Shown here one piece after another: positions 27,132 through 37,200 of a stretch of 64,000 bases of DNA. Source of the DNA: Microbacterium sp. SLBN-146 (GTDB taxonomy: Bacteria > Actinomycetota > Actinomycetes > Actinomycetales > Microbacteriaceae); assembly GCF_006715145.1 (NCBI RefSeq), contig NZ_VFMR01000001.1, positions 2,542,001 to 2,606,000 on the forward strand, written 5' to 3'. The notes below the pieces were generated by a model. It saw only the letters and a list, made by a program, of their open reading frames with translations, did not search any database and was not told where the DNA came from. A program made the translations under genes and the position numbers. Position 1 is the stretch's first letter; each line of letters opens with the position of its first letter.

Positions 27132-27530
27132 ATGCATCGCCTGCGCGAGGCGCTCGCCGACTCCCGCGGTTCCGGATCGGTCGAGTTCGTGCTCGTCGGC
27201 ACTCTCCTGACTCTGCTGACACTCGCCGTCCTTCAGTTCGGACTCAGCGTCTACGTGCGCAATGTCGTGCACGACGCCGCCGTCGACGGCGCGTATCACG
27301 CGGCCCTCGCCGATACGACGCTCGCCGAGGGTGAGGCCCGGGTGCGCGAGATCGTCGCGCGCACGGTCGGCGAGGCGTATGTCGACGAGGTCATCGTCGA
27401 GGAGCGGGACATGTTCGGGCACGCGACCATCGACGTCACGGTCCACGCGACCCTGCCGCTCATCGGTCTTCTCGGTGCACCGCGGATGCTGGAGGTGACC
27501 GCCCATGCACCCGCTGAGTCGTTCGGCTGA
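27132..27530 (+). CDS. TadE-like minor pilin
   Basis: A 132-residue protein with the TadE leader GSGSVEFVLVGTLLTLLTLA near 13-33 (Gly-Ser-x-x-x-Glu-Phe processing pattern) and an extracytoplasmic alpha/beta domain. It starts one base after the small pilin stop and its 3' end overlaps the next gene by 26 bases, indicating tight coupling. Confidence 0.78.
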   Translation: MHRLREALADSRGSGSVEFVLVGTLLTLLTLAVLQFGLSVYVRNVVHDAAVDGAYHAALADTTLAEGEARVREIVARTVGEAYVDEVIVEERDMFGHATIDVTVHATLPLIGLLGAPRMLEVTAHAPAESFG

Positions 27531-27984
27531 GGTCAGTGCTGCGACGGCCGACGATCCCGAGCGCGGTTCGGCGGCACTCGAGTTCATCCTCGTCGGACTC
27601 GTTCTCCTCGTCCCGCTCGTCTACCTCGTCGTGGCTTTGGGAATCATCCAGGAGCAATCCCTCGGTGCGGTTGCCGCAGCGCGTCACGTCGCCCGGGCCA
27701 TCTCGACGGCACCGGGAAGCGAGCAGGCAAGCGAACGGGCCCGACGTGTCGTCGCCGCTGTCGCCGAGGAATACGAGATGGATGCCGGCGCGGTTGACCT
27801 GTCGGTGACGTGCACGCCGCGAGAGGACCCGTGTCCACAGGCCGGATCTACCGTCGTCGTCACGGTTCGATCGAGCATCACTCTTCCGCTCGTTCCTGCC
27901 GTGCTCGGGCTCGATCGGATTGCGACCGTCCCGATCGAGGCGACCGGCGTGCAGAAGGTCTCACGGCTCTGGGGTGAGCCGTGA
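27505..27984 (+). CDS. TadE/TadF-like minor pilin
   Basis: A 159-residue protein. ERGSAALEFILVGLVLLVPL near 19-40 is the pilin-type leader and helix. The exported domain has two Cys (SVTCTPREDPCP near 100) likely to form a disulfide. GAGGTG upstream of ATG 27505 supports the overlapping start. It ends overlapping the next start by four bases. Confidence 0.75.
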   Translation: MHPLSRSAEVSAATADDPERGSAALEFILVGLVLLVPLVYLVVALGIIQEQSLGAVAAARHVARAISTAPGSEQASERARRVVAAVAEEYEMDAGAVDLSVTCTPREDPCPQAGSTVVVTVRSSITLPLVPAVLGLDRIATVPIEATGVQKVSRLWGEP

Positions 27985-28418
27985 GACAGAGAATCAGCCG
28001 GCTGCGAACGGCCGCCGCAGACGAAGACGGGAGCGTCCTCCTCCTTGCTCTCGGCTACGCGGTGCTGGCACTCGCCACGGTCCTCGTCTGCGTCGATGCG
28101 ACGAGCCTCTACCTCGAGCAGAAACGTCTCGACGCACTCGCGGATGCCGCAGCGCTCGCCGGCGCGGACGGGTTCGTGCTCGACGTCGTCGACGGGAGTC
28201 CCGCCGCACGATTGTCCTCCGATGGCGTGCGCGCGCAGGCGGAAGTCCTTCTCGCAGTGGCCGACGCCGATGCCGACCTCGTGCGGGCAGATGCTCCCGA
28301 TGGTGTTTCCGCCCGCGTCACTGTCGCGGATACCTGGCACCCGCCGGTCTTCTCGCTCTTCGTCCCGGACGGCGTGGAGCTGCAGGCGACCGCGACGAGC
28401 CGGACGGCGCTGCGTTGA
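27981..28418 (+). CDS. TadG-like (Rv3654c-type) pilus-associated protein
   Basis: A 145-residue protein with DGSVLLLALGYAVLALATVLV near 16-36 followed by CVDATSLYLEQKRLDALADA and ALAGADGF, the helix-rich pattern of actinobacterial TadG/DUF4244-neighbour proteins. It is the last gene of the operon; no prepilin peptidase is present in the window. GTG 27981 overlaps the upstream stop. Confidence 0.7.
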   Translation: MRQRISRLRTAAADEDGSVLLLALGYAVLALATVLVCVDATSLYLEQKRLDALADAAALAGADGFVLDVVDGSPAARLSSDGVRAQAEVLLAVADADADLVRADAPDGVSARVTVADTWHPPVFSLFVPDGVELQATATSRTALR

Positions 28419-28468
28419 CCGGCTGAGAAGAGGAGACGCGACAGCCCTGACCAGCATCACGGCTGCTC

Positions 28469-28816
28469 TCACCAGCCGTGGGTATTGAGCCATTCCGCGC
28501 GCCGCTTTGACTCCTCATCCGTCTCGTCCGGATCCGACGTGTCGTGCGCGACGAGGGCGCCGTGTGTGAGCTCGATGAACCGTAGGCACCTCGGGCACAG
28601 CGCCCGACCATGCGGGTAGCCGTCGGCGAGCAGCGCCGCGGCGGTGGCGGATGTGCCTGAACCGAGGCACCGGGGATCGTCCGCACCGGCGTCCGACCAC
28701 ATGATCGTGCGGTGTCGATGCAGTCCCACGTGACCGAGCGGGCGCGTGCAGCGTCGACCGCCCGAGCGGCTGCGGCAGAAGCGGACCACGCCGGACTTCG
28801 TGGCGTCGCCGGTCAT
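28469..28816 (-). CDS. Hypothetical small Cys/His-rich protein
   Basis: A 115-residue protein of unknown function. CRSRSGGRRC with following His residues (LGHVGLHRHR) near 14-35 and CPRC near 72 look like a small zinc site. The ATG at 28816 overlaps the MFS gene stop by four bases, so it is co-expressed with that transporter. The longer frame upstream lies inside the MFS gene and is rejected. Confidence 0.6.
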   Translation of the reverse strand: MTGDATKSGVVRFCRSRSGGRRCTRPLGHVGLHRHRTIMWSDAGADDPRCLGSGTSATAAALLADGYPHGRALCPRCLRFIELTHGALVAHDTSDPDETDEESKRRAEWLNTHGW

Positions 28817-30087
28817 GTCACCACCTCTGGGCGGGGGACCCACCTGACGAACGCGAGCGCGCCCAGCAACCCGATCGCCCCCACGACCCCCGCGGCCACG
28901 GAGAGCGACGCGACGGCCGCGATGCCTGACACGAGGAGAGGCGACACCGCCCCGCCCGCGTCGGTAAGCGTGCGCCACGATCCCAGGAACGGTGCCGGAT
29001 CGTCAGGCGGAGCCGCATCGGCTCCCAAGGTCAGCAGGATGCCGCTCGACAGACCGTTCCCCACACCGAGCACCGCAGCGAACAGCGCGAACCACATCGC
29101 CGCCTGATCGCCGTCGTGTGTGAACGACAAGGCGATGAAGCCCGCCCCCATGAGCACCATCGCGGGGAGCGCCGCCCACAGGCGTCCGAAGCGGTCCATG
29201 ACCTGACCGCTCGCATAGAACAACGCGAAGTCGAGAGCACCCGACACGCCCACGACGAGGGCGATCGTCTGCGCGTCGAGCCCGATCGACACACCCCACA
29301 ACGGCAGGACGACCTGACGCGCCGCCCGCACCGCGGAGAGCGATGCCGCGGCGAGACCGAGTCGACCGAGCACGCGGCGGTATCGCCACATCGTCCGAAA
29401 GACGCCCACCCGTTCCGCAGTGGGGATCGATCCCGTGACGACTTCGCCGGTGTCCTCGGCGAGCGACGAGCAGTTCCGAGTCGTCACCGGAGCGAATTGC
29501 CTCTCGGGATCGGGTCCGAACAGAACGAGCGCGACGGTCGCGATGAGACACACGCCGAAGAACCAGATCGCCGCGTTCGCGTCGCCGAAGATCGACAGGA
29601 GCAGCGCGGCCGCGAATGGACCGATGAACATCCCGAGCCGGAACGTGCCTCCGAGGAGGGACAGCGCGCGGGCGCGGAACGGCAATGGGACGCGTGTCGT
29701 CATGAAAGAGTGGCGCGCCAGGCCGAAGGCGGCGGCGCAGAACCCGATGAGGAGCACGGCGATCGCGAAGACCCCGAGCGAGGGAGCGAGCGCCATGCCC
29801 GCGACGCCTGCGAGAGCGACGAACCCCGCGATCGCCATCGTGACGCGCTCCCCGAGGCGCGCGACGGCCCATCCCGCCGGAATGTTGCCGCACAGCTGGC
29901 CGACGACGAGAGCCGACACGACGAGCGCGGCTGTGGCGACATCCGCCCCCAACCGGGCCGCGATGACGGGGATCAGGGGGAGGACGGCTCCCTCGCCGAG
30001 TGCGAACAGAACCGTCGGGGCGTAGACCATGGGACCGAACTGCCACAGCACGTCGCGCGCGCGGGGAGTCTCGGGAGAATCGGTCAC
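28813..30087 (-). CDS. Major facilitator superfamily transporter
   Basis: About 424 residues and twelve hydrophobic segments. MFS landmarks include [19 protein letters not shown] near 70 (loop 2-3) and [16 protein letters not shown] in the second half (loop 8-9). TAACGT lies eight bases before GTG 30087, favouring that start over the ATG two codons upstream. A drug-efflux-type transporter is likely; the substrate is unknown. Confidence 0.82.
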   Translation of the reverse strand: MTDSPETPRARDVLWQFGPMVYAPTVLFALGEGAVLPLIPVIAARLGADVATAALVVSALVVGQLCGNIPAGWAVARLGERVTMAIAGFVALAGVAGMALAPSLGVFAIAVLLIGFCAAAFGLARHSFMTTRVPLPFRARALSLLGGTFRLGMFIGPFAAALLLSIFGDANAAIWFFGVCLIATVALVLFGPDPERQFAPVTTRNCSSLAEDTGEVVTGSIPTAERVGVFRTMWRYRRVLGRLGLAAASLSAVRAARQVVLPLWGVSIGLDAQTIALVVGVSGALDFALFYASGQVMDRFGRLWAALPAMVLMGAGFIALSFTHDGDQAAMWFALFAAVLGVGNGLSSGILLTLGADAAPPDDPAPFLGSWRTLTDAGGAVSPLLVSGIAAVASLSVAAGVVGAIGLLGALAFVRWVPRPEVVT

Positions 30088-30099
30088 GCCCATCCACGT

Positions 30100-30105
30100 T
30101 AGTCT
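30100..30105 (+). promoter_or_regulatory. Leaderless -10 (TAGTCT) of prfB
   Basis: TAGTCT is eight bases before the prfB ATG. On the opposite strand TAACGT at 30096-30101 serves the MFS gene, so the two promoters overlap. Confidence 0.5.
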
Positions 30106-30113
30106 GGAGTGTC

Positions 30114-31223
30114 ATGCTCGAACTCGATCTTTCCGCCGACATCCAGGCGCTGCGCTCCACGTTCGACGACATTCGTTCTGTCGTCGACGTCGATGCGCTG
30201 ACCGCAGAAATCGCACGCCTCAGTGATGAGGCCGGTGCGCCCGACCTCTGGGACGACGTCGAGAAGGCGCAGAAGGTCACGAGCGCCCTCAGTCACCGTC
30301 AGAGCGAGCTGAAGCGGATCACCGACATCGAGCAGCGGCTCGATGATCTCGACGTCCTCATCGAACTCGCTCTCGAGATGGACGATGAGGACTCGGCTGA
30401 CGAGGCCCGCAAGGAACTCGCCGAGCTCGAAGACGTCATCGGTCAACTCGAGGTGCAGACGCTCCTCGACGGAGAGTACGACGCCCGTTCGGCTGTCGTG
30501 ACGATCCGCTCGGGTGCCGGCGGTGACGATGCGACCGACTTCGCCGAGATGCTCATGCGCATGTACCTGCGATGGGCCGAGCGTCACAAGTACCCCGTCA
30601 AGGTGATGGACACCTCGTACGCCGAAGGTGCCGGCATCAAGTCGGCCACGTTCGAGATCGACGCGCCCTACGCGTACGGCACCCTCTCGGTCGAGGCGGG
30701 CACGCACCGCCTGGCCCGCATCAGCCCGTTCGGTTCCGCCGACAAGCGTCAGACGTCGTTCGCGGCTGTCGAGGTCATCCCCGTCATGGAAGAGGCCGTC
30801 GAGGTCGATGTGCCCGAGGGTGACATCCGCGTCGACGTCTTCCGGTCGTCCGGTCCGGGCGGTCAGTCGGTCAACACGACGGACTCGGCCGTCCGCATCA
30901 CACACCTCCCCACGGGGATCGTCGTCTCGATGCAGAACGAGAAGTCGCAGATCCAGAACCGCGCCGCGGCGATGCGCGTCCTGCAGACGCGACTGCTTCT
31001 GCTCAAGCGCGAAGAGGAAGCGGCGAAGAAGAAGGAACTGGCCGGCGTCATCACGGCCAGCTGGGGCGACCAGATGCGCTCCTACTTCCTCTACGGTCAG
31101 CAGCTCGTGAAGGACCTCCGCACAGGCTACGAAGTCGGCAACCCGGCAGTCGTCTTCGACGGTGATCTGGATGGACTCATCGCCGCCGGCATCCGCTGGC
31201 GCAAGCGCAAAGACGACGACTGA
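30114..31223 (+). CDS. prfB: Peptide chain release factor 2
   Basis: Terminates translation at UGA and UAA. The 369 residues have the RF2 codon-recognition motif SPF in [13 protein letters not shown] near 200, and the peptidyl-hydrolysis motif GGQ in [16 protein letters not shown] near 245. The frame is continuous, so there is no programmed frameshift as in E. coli. In many actinobacteria prfB directly precedes ftsE; here three genes intervene. Confidence 0.96.
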   Translation: MLELDLSADIQALRSTFDDIRSVVDVDALTAEIARLSDEAGAPDLWDDVEKAQKVTSALSHRQSELKRITDIEQRLDDLDVLIELALEMDDEDSADEARKELAELEDVIGQLEVQTLLDGEYDARSAVVTIRSGAGGDDATDFAEMLMRMYLRWAERHKYPVKVMDTSYAEGAGIKSATFEIDAPYAYGTLSVEAGTHRLARISPFGSADKRQTSFAAVEVIPVMEEAVEVDVPEGDIRVDVFRSSGPGGQSVNTTDSAVRITHLPTGIVVSMQNEKSQIQNRAAAMRVLQTRLLLLKREEEAAKKKELAGVITASWGDQMRSYFLYGQQLVKDLRTGYEVGNPAVVFDGDLDGLIAAGIRWRKRKDDD

Positions 31224-31295
31224 GCTCGCTCTCACGCTGAGACAGCATCGCGACGAAGGGCACCGCGCGGCCGTGGGGTTTCACCCCGATTCGCG

Positions 31296-31688
31296 TCACT
31301 CCCGCGATGTCACGGCATTCGTGGCGGACTCGTTCTCGATCAGGTGGAGCTGCGTTCCGTCAGGATCGATGAGGAACCCAGCTCGTAGCCCCCATGGCTG
31401 ATCCTGAACAGGATGCAGCCGCGGGAATCCTGCTGATGTCTCCACGACACCTGTGCTCTGGATCTGCCGGTACAGCTCGTCGACGTCATCGACCCGGATG
31501 CTGCACATGAACGAGCTCGTCTCGGGCGACAACTCGGGGAACTGGAAGAACTCCAACCGGAGATCGCCACGGTGCAAGATGAGCCAGCCGTCATCTCGAT
31601 ACGTCCGCTCGAAACCGAAGCCTCCGTAGAACGCGGTCGTGAGATCGAAGTCGCGCGACGGGAGGTTCGGCACGGCATGGTCGGTCAT
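31296..31688 (-). CDS. VOC-fold (glyoxalase/bleomycin-resistance-like) protein
   Basis: A 130-residue single VOC domain: NLPSRDFDLTTAFYGGFGF at the N-terminus, LEFFQFPE near 50, and PWGLRAGFLIDPDGTQLHLIEN near 97. The layout matches bleomycin-binding-type proteins that sequester a small ligand, but substrate and metal dependence are unknown. Confidence 0.75.
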   Translation of the reverse strand: MTDHAVPNLPSRDFDLTTAFYGGFGFERTYRDDGWLILHRGDLRLEFFQFPELSPETSSFMCSIRVDDVDELYRQIQSTGVVETSAGFPRLHPVQDQPWGLRAGFLIDPDGTQLHLIENESATNAVTSRE

Positions 31689-31758
31689 GCCGCAACGCTA
31701 CTGCGCGACGCCGCCGTCACGCTCGAGATCGTGGAACCGGCATGGTGAGCGTTGGCGC

Positions 31759-32163
31759 TCAGTCGAAGATGGCCGCGACCGCCTCGATCTCGACCAGTTG
31801 ATTTTCGTACCCCAGCACCGTCACGCCCATCAGCGTGCTGGGCACGTCATGGTCGCCGAACGCCGCGTGGACGACGTCCCACACCGCGTCGAGGTCGGAT
31901 CTCTGCGCAGACGCGACGAGGACTCGAGTGCTCACGACATTTCTGAGCGACGCGTCGGCCGCACGCAACGCCTCGCTCAGATTCTGGATGCACCTTGCGG
32001 CCTGGCCCACGTAGTCCCCAACAGCCGCCGTCGTCCCGTCGGGTTCGAGCGGACACGCACCCGCGAGGAACACCAGTCGTGCACCACTATCGACGACCGC
32101 TGCGTACGCATACGGTGCGTCACTGAGCGCGGCTGATCGGATGAGGCGCACGGGCGAGTCCAT
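31759..32163 (-). CDS. RidA-family (YjgF/UK114-like) protein
   Basis: A 134-residue imine/enamine deaminase-like protein. GARLVFLAGACPLEPDG near 28 and QAARCIQNLSEALRAADASL near 56 are family features, with ALGYENQ-type C-terminal VLGYENQLVEIEAVA. The catalytic Arg of RidA proper (near residue 105) is not clearly present, so it may be a Rid-like subfamily. ATG 32163 is chosen because longer starts overlap the next gene. Confidence 0.75.
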   Translation of the reverse strand: MDSPVRLIRSAALSDAPYAYAAVVDSGARLVFLAGACPLEPDGTTAAVGDYVGQAARCIQNLSEALRAADASLRNVVSTRVLVASAQRSDLDAVWDVVHAAFGDHDVPSTLMGVTVLGYENQLVEIEAVAAIFD

Positions 32164-32201
32164 CCGCTCATCATGTCTTACGTGCCCGGCCGGCACTCGC
32201 G

Positions 32202-33656
32202 CTAGCCCGAACGCGCGAGCACGGCTTGTCGAAGTCGCAGCGGTGAGGTTGTGACGGGTCGCCACTGGGCGCGATGATCCCACCACAAGGGCGCCTTCAC
32301 TTCGGGCGCTCCCTTGTTCATGCGCACCCGCCAGCCGCTCGTATCGAGGAACCGATGGTGGAACCAGCAGAGCAGGACGCCGTTGTCGGTGTGCGTAGGT
32401 CCGCCCCGCGAATGCTCATGGACGTGATGGATCTCGCACCACGCAGCCCGGATGCCGCAGCCCGGGATGATGCATCCGCCGTCTCTCAGCGCGATCGCGC
32501 GACGTTGATGGTGGTTGAACACCCGGTCGGTGGTGCCGAGGCTGCGGATGCGTCCGGAGGCATCGGACACGACACGCTGCACGCCACCCGAGCAGGCCAC
32601 GTGCCGCGCGGCCATCATCGAGATCGGCTGTTCACACCCTTCGACGTGGGCGTACCCGGTGTCGCCGATGAGGTCTTCCTCGCGCACCGACACGACGAGG
32701 GTCGGAGCAGAGCCGCCGACGGTCGGAAGGTCTCCGCTCGCTGCCGCGACACCCAGGACCGTCGCGAGAACGTCGTGCTGCTTCTGGGCTCGCGTGCGCG
32801 AGTCGACCGGTGCCTCGGGACGGCACAAGTCGGGATCGAGAGCCGCGTCGGTGTCGGAATCAGGATCGTCGAAACGGACACCGGCGCGGGGACTCAGCAT
32901 CGCATCGCAGAGTTGCTGGAACTGAGCGGCGACCTCGGGCATGAGCGTGCCCCGCACGGGGACGCCACCGACACCAGCAGGACCGAGGCTGAACCCTCGT
33001 CGATGCACGGTGATGCGCTCCCGGGGCTCTGCGCCGTCCTGATCGAAGGCATTCGTCCATGCCTGCGCCTGCACGCGCAGCAGGTCGGCGCAGACCGGCG
33101 GAGCGCCGTCGAGGCCCGTGCCGCTCGCCGCGGCAGCGAGGGCTTCGTCAGCGAGGTGACGCTGCTCACGGCTCACCCGACGCCGCGCCGCGATGATGTC
33201 GCCGGAGGCGGCCACGAGGCCATCGACGCCGACGGCACCGTCGAGCATCGCTTCACGCAGAGCAGGAAAGAGTGGTTCGAGCTTCTCGCGACTGACGAGT
33301 GCGCGTTCCCCGCAGACCGCCGTCGCCGCACCGATCACGCGCCGTGCCGAGCGGGGCGACAGAAGCGTCGCCCATTGAACGAGCTCGTTGAGGTCATGAC
33401 AGCCCAGTCGGCTCGTCAGTCGCTCCGTCATCACGGGCGAATCCGAACGGGAGGAAACCTCGCCCACTGCGTCGATCATGAGACCCTCGATCTGACGGTG
33501 CGCGCGTGCGACGGCAGCGAGCACCGTCATCAGGCGCTCGTCGGAGACGCGGTCGACATCGATGGCACCACGCAGATCGGACACGACGTCGCTGAGCGCA
33601 TCGAGTCGATTCTGCAGGTGATCCATAGGGTCCATTCTGACGAGGGCCTCCGACAT
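32202..33656 (-). CDS. DUF222/HNH endonuclease-like protein (13E12 family)
   Basis: A 484-residue protein with a helical DUF222 region (about 1-330) and a C-terminal HNH domain: CIIPGCGIRAAWCEIHHVHE near 400 and GVLLCWFHHRF near 433, with the Cys/His pairs that hold zinc. This family is multiplied in many actinobacterial genomes and behaves like a dispersed nuclease family; its biological role is not settled. It sits between prfB and ftsE, where few actinobacteria have a gene. Confidence 0.88.
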   Translation of the reverse strand: MSEALVRMDPMDHLQNRLDALSDVVSDLRGAIDVDRVSDERLMTVLAAVARAHRQIEGLMIDAVGEVSSRSDSPVMTERLTSRLGCHDLNELVQWATLLSPRSARRVIGAATAVCGERALVSREKLEPLFPALREAMLDGAVGVDGLVAASGDIIAARRRVSREQRHLADEALAAAASGTGLDGAPPVCADLLRVQAQAWTNAFDQDGAEPRERITVHRRGFSLGPAGVGGVPVRGTLMPEVAAQFQQLCDAMLSPRAGVRFDDPDSDTDAALDPDLCRPEAPVDSRTRAQKQHDVLATVLGVAAASGDLPTVGGSAPTLVVSVREEDLIGDTGYAHVEGCEQPISMMAARHVACSGGVQRVVSDASGRIRSLGTTDRVFNHHQRRAIALRDGGCIIPGCGIRAAWCEIHHVHEHSRGGPTHTDNGVLLCWFHHRFLDTSGWRVRMNKGAPEVKAPLWWDHRAQWRPVTTSPLRLRQAVLARSG

Positions 33657-33791
33657 TCCGATCCCAGATCAGAAGCGGAATCCGGACCTTGTGGACAACG
33701 TTTCCGGAGACCACGTCGGGGAGGAGAAGATGCCACACGCCCGGGTGTCGCTCGGGCTCCCTCGTGCCCGCGCGCTTAGGCTCAGTGAGCC

Positions 33792-34967
33792 ATGATCCGG
33801 TTCGAAAACGTCACGAAGCGATACCGAGGCACCGCCAGACCCGCTCTCAACGAGGTCGACTTCGAGGTGTTGCGCGGTGAGTTCGTGTTCCTCGTCGGTG
33901 CGTCAGGGTCGGGAAAGTCCTCGTGTCTGCGGTTGATCCTCCGCGAAGAGACCCCGTCGGACGGCCGCGTCGTCGTGCTCGGACGCGACCTTCGCACTCT
34001 CTCCAACCGCAAGGTGCCGTACTTCCGGCGCCACGTCGGCGCTGTCTTCCAGGACTTCCGTCTCCTGCCGACGAAGACCGTCTTCCAGAACGTCGCGTTC
34101 ACCCTGCAAGTGATCGGGTCGTCGCGCGGATTCATCCAGCAGGCCGTTCCGGAGGTGCTCGCCCTCGTCGGCCTCGCGGGCAAGGAAAAGCGCTTCCCCA
34201 ACGAGCTCTCCGGCGGTGAGCAGCAGCGGGTCGCGATTGCCCGCGCCCTCGTCAACCGTCCACAGGTGCTGCTCGCCGACGAGCCGACCGGAAACCTGGA
34301 TCCCGCCACCTCAGTCGACATCATGCAGTTGCTCGCGCGTATCAATGCCGGCGGGACGACGGTCGTCATGGCCACTCACGAAGCAGGATTCGTCGATCAG
34401 ATGCAGCGCCGTGTCATCGAGTTGCGCGACGGCGAGATGGTCCGCGACGAGCGTCACGGCGGATACGGAGACACGTCCGGCCTGCCGAGCCTCGCTCCCG
34501 AGCCCGAAAAGGGTGCGGCGGCGGTCGCGGCTCTCACGGCGGTGCTCGAGCTCCATCGCGAGATCGTCGAGACCGGGGTCGTCGAGCCCCTCGCCGTGGA
34601 TGCCGCGGTTGAGGCCGTTGCCGCTGCGACCGAGCCCGTCCTCGAAGCGGAGACCGTCGCGGCGACGGAAGCGGCCATCGCCGAGTCAGCGGACCGCCTG
34701 GCCGTCGCAGAGTTCCTCGAGCCGGCGGCATCCGATCCCGCCCCAGAGCCTTCGCCGGTGCCTGCCGCCGACATCGCGAGCCCTGTCCACCCGGACGCTG
34801 GGCCCGCCGAGGTCGACGTCCCGGAGGAGACCGGTGAACCCGCGCGTCCGCGCACCAATCCGATCCCGGTCGTCGAGGCGATCGAGATGGATGTGCAAGA
34901 ACTCGGCCTCGCCGACCGCCTCGGGCTCGGGAAGCGCGATGACGACGAAGTGGGGCCGACGTCATGA
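33792..34967 (+). CDS. ftsE: Cell-division ATPase FtsE with a ~165-residue C-terminal extension
   Basis: Drives FtsX to activate cell-wall hydrolysis during division. The ATPase domain covers residues 1-225: Walker [13 protein letters not shown] near 36, signature [15 protein letters not shown] near 140, Walker [13 protein letters not shown] near 160. Most FtsE proteins end near 230. Here an Ala/Glu/Val/Pro-rich tail continues to 391, ending [26 protein letters not shown] lies nine bases before ATG. The stop overlaps ftsX (ATGA). Confidence 0.93.
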   Translation: MIRFENVTKRYRGTARPALNEVDFEVLRGEFVFLVGASGSGKSSCLRLILREETPSDGRVVVLGRDLRTLSNRKVPYFRRHVGAVFQDFRLLPTKTVFQNVAFTLQVIGSSRGFIQQAVPEVLALVGLAGKEKRFPNELSGGEQQRVAIARALVNRPQVLLADEPTGNLDPATSVDIMQLLARINAGGTTVVMATHEAGFVDQMQRRVIELRDGEMVRDERHGGYGDTSGLPSLAPEPEKGAAAVAALTAVLELHREIVETGVVEPLAVDAAVEAVAAATEPVLEAETVAATEAAIAESADRLAVAEFLEPAASDPAPEPSPVPAADIASPVHPDAGPAEVDVPEETGEPARPRTNPIPVVEAIEMDVQELGLADRLGLGKRDDDEVGPTS

Positions 34968-35878
34968 GGTTCGGACTGATCCTGTCCGAGGCCTTCACGG
35001 GACTCCGACGCAATGCCTCGATGGTGATCTCCGTCGTGCTCGTGACCTTCGTCTCCCTCGCGTTCGTGGGTGCGGCCATCCTCATGCAGATGCAGATCGG
35101 CACGATGCGCGATTTCTGGGTCGATCGCGCTCAGGTCAAGATCTACATGTGCACCGAGATCTCGACTGCCACGACGTGCTCTGACGGTGTCGCGACTCCC
35201 GAGCAGCTCGCGGAGGTCGAGACGCGGTTGGAGAGTCCCGCGCTGTCGGGCCTCATCAGCGGCGTCGTCTTCGAGAATCGCGACCAGGCGTACCAGAACG
35301 TCGTGGACCTGCTGGGGGAGGAGGACGCGAGCGTCATCTCTCCCGAGAGCCTGAACGAGACGTACATCATCAGCCTCGTCGATCAGCGACAGTCCGAGGT
35401 CATCCTCGAAGCCTTCAGGGGGACGCAGGGCATCGAGGAAGTGCGCGACGAGATGCAGTATCTCGAGCCCCTCTTCTCGGCGCTCACCGTCGCCACCTAC
35501 ATCGCCGTCGGCATCGCGGGTCTCATGCTCGTCGCAGCCGTGCTGCTCATCGCCACGACCATCCGTCTGTCGGCATACGCCCGAAGACGTGAGATCGGCA
35601 TCATGCGACTCGTCGGTGCGTCGAATCGGTTCATCCAGACTCCCTTCGTGCTCGAGGGCGTGTTCGCCGCCCTCATCGGATCGGTGCTCGCGAGCGGGGC
35701 CGTCATCGCGGGCGTGCACTTCGGCGTCAACGGGTACCTGCGCGAACGGATCAACTTCGTCACCACATGGGTGGGGCTCGGCGAGGCGTGGATCGTTGTC
35801 CCGATCCTCATCGCGATCGGGGTCGCTCTCGCGGCGATCTCGGCCGGATTGGCCATCCGACGCTGGCTGCGCGCCTGA
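34964..35878 (+). CDS. ftsX: Cell-division membrane protein FtsX
   Basis: Partner of FtsE. The 304 residues have TM1 at about 22-42, a large extracytoplasmic loop (about 45-165, with two Cys in [10 protein letters not shown] near 64-73) and three C-terminal helices from about 175. [18 protein letters not shown] near 208 is the family signature. The extracellular loop normally recruits a peptidoglycan hydrolase of the RipC/PcsB type; no such gene is adjacent. Confidence 0.95.
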   Translation: MRFGLILSEAFTGLRRNASMVISVVLVTFVSLAFVGAAILMQMQIGTMRDFWVDRAQVKIYMCTEISTATTCSDGVATPEQLAEVETRLESPALSGLISGVVFENRDQAYQNVVDLLGEEDASVISPESLNETYIISLVDQRQSEVILEAFRGTQGIEEVRDEMQYLEPLFSALTVATYIAVGIAGLMLVAAVLLIATTIRLSAYARRREIGIMRLVGASNRFIQTPFVLEGVFAALIGSVLASGAVIAGVHFGVNGYLRERINFVTTWVGLGEAWIVVPILIAIGVALAAISAGLAIRRWLRA

Positions 35879-35976
35879 GCGGACGCCGCTCGCACGTCTC
35901 GACGATCCGTCCCGATGTAGACTGACAGGCTGCCACTTCGACGGATCCGCCGTCGGATGCCGATCGAGGAGTCACC

Positions 35977-36453
35977 ATGCCACGGGAACGGGGCGAGAAG
36001 GTCATCGCGACCAATCGTCGCGCACGCCACGATTACGCCATCGAGAAGACGTATGAGGCGGGTCTCGTGCTCACCGGCACCGAGGTGAAGTCGCTGCGGC
36101 AGGGTCGCGCGAACCTCTCGGACGGTTACGCCTTCATCAACGGGGGAGAGGTGTTCCTCGACGCCGTGCACATCCCGGAGTATTCGCAGGGGCACTGGAC
36201 GAACCACTCCTCGAAGCGCACGCGCAAGCTGCTTCTCCACAAAGAGGAGATCGTGAAGCTCTCGCACGCCGTCTCCGCCGGTGGATACACCCTCATTCCC
36301 CTCCGTCTCTACTTCTCTGATGGCCGGGCCAAGGTCGAGATCGCGGTCGCCAAGGGTATGCGCGAGTTCGAGAAGCGTCAGACCATCCGCGAGCGCGAAG
36401 ACAAGCGCGAGGCCGAGCGGGCCATGCGTTCACGCAATCGTCTCGGTGACTGA
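35977..36453 (+). CDS. smpB: SsrA-binding protein SmpB
   Basis: Binds tmRNA and delivers it to stalled ribosomes. The 158 residues contain NRRARHDYAIEKTYEAGLVL at the N-terminus, GTEVKSLRQGRANL near 35 and a basic C-tail. AGGAG lies five bases before the ATG, and TAGACT at about 35917 is a likely promoter. The partner ssrA is 3.7 kb downstream, beyond an inserted surface-regulation cassette. Confidence 0.96.
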   Translation: MPRERGEKVIATNRRARHDYAIEKTYEAGLVLTGTEVKSLRQGRANLSDGYAFINGGEVFLDAVHIPEYSQGHWTNHSSKRTRKLLLHKEEIVKLSHAVSAGGYTLIPLRLYFSDGRAKVEIAVAKGMREFEKRQTIREREDKREAERAMRSRNRLGD

Positions 36454-36464
36454 GCGGGCCCGCG

Positions 36465-37139
36465 TCAGTTCGCGCTGAACCGGGCCTCGACGGCCGCCGA
36501 CACGACGATGTCGTCGGGCTGGAACTCCACGGCAGGACCGGACGCCACGGCATCCGCTGCGAACGATGCCTTCGCCATCCCCAGCATGCGGGGTGCGGGC
36601 GAGGCGCTCTCGCCGCGACCCAACAGACCGAGATCGGCGATCTCGCGCGCCGTCACGGTGGAGAGCCCGATGGCCGTCGCGTAAGCGTTGGCTCGTTCGA
36701 CGGCGACCCGAACGGCCTGCGCGGCGACGGCGGCCTCGGTCAACCGGGCCGAGTCGGGGGTCAATTGCCACGTGACGCCGTCGATCTGCACACCGTCGCG
36801 CTCCGATACCTCGCTGATCCACCAGGACAGGGCGGCGAAATCGGTGAAGGTTGCGGTGATCTCCACCGAGGCGTAGTGGACGAGGGCGAGTTGCGTGCCT
36901 TCGCTGCTCCACGGCCTGCTCGCCCAGAGCGAGACACGCTGACTCGACCAGTCCGCGACGCCGCCGGCGGCCTTCCGTGCCGAGAGATCGTCGCGAAGCG
37001 GCGCCGTGAGCTGCGCGATCCGCTCGACCACTCCGCCACGCTCGGGTCCCTCGGTTCGAACGGAGATGTGCGCGATCGCTTCTTCGGGGGCGACCCGGAC
37101 TTCGTGTTCTCCGCGGACGGTGATGATGACGTCGCTCAT
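36465..37139 (-). CDS. SIMPL-domain (DUF541) protein
   Basis: A 224-residue protein starting IITVRGEHEVRVAPEEAIAH, the N-terminal SIMPL pattern, with ASVEITATFTDFAAL near 110 and a C-terminal segment ending DIVVSAAVEARFSA. There is no signal peptide, unlike many relatives, so it is probably cytoplasmic. TAGTCT seven bases before ATG 37139 supports the start; the frame continues far upstream but is non-coding there. It converges on smpB. Confidence 0.8.
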   Translation of the reverse strand: MSDVIITVRGEHEVRVAPEEAIAHISVRTEGPERGGVVERIAQLTAPLRDDLSARKAAGGVADWSSQRVSLWASRPWSSEGTQLALVHYASVEITATFTDFAALSWWISEVSERDGVQIDGVTWQLTPDSARLTEAAVAAQAVRVAVERANAYATAIGLSTVTAREIADLGLLGRGESASPAPRMLGMAKASFAADAVASGPAVEFQPDDIVVSAAVEARFSAN

Positions 37140-37200
37140 GTCGAGAAGACTAGTTCTCTCGGGCCTGTGAAACGGATTCCGAAGAAATCTCGAGCAAGGT

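Noticed and set aside
32274..33779. 501-codon plus-strand frame
   Set aside because: Antisense shadow of the DUF222-HNH gene, rich in His/Arg/Asp typical of shadow frames in GC-rich DNA.
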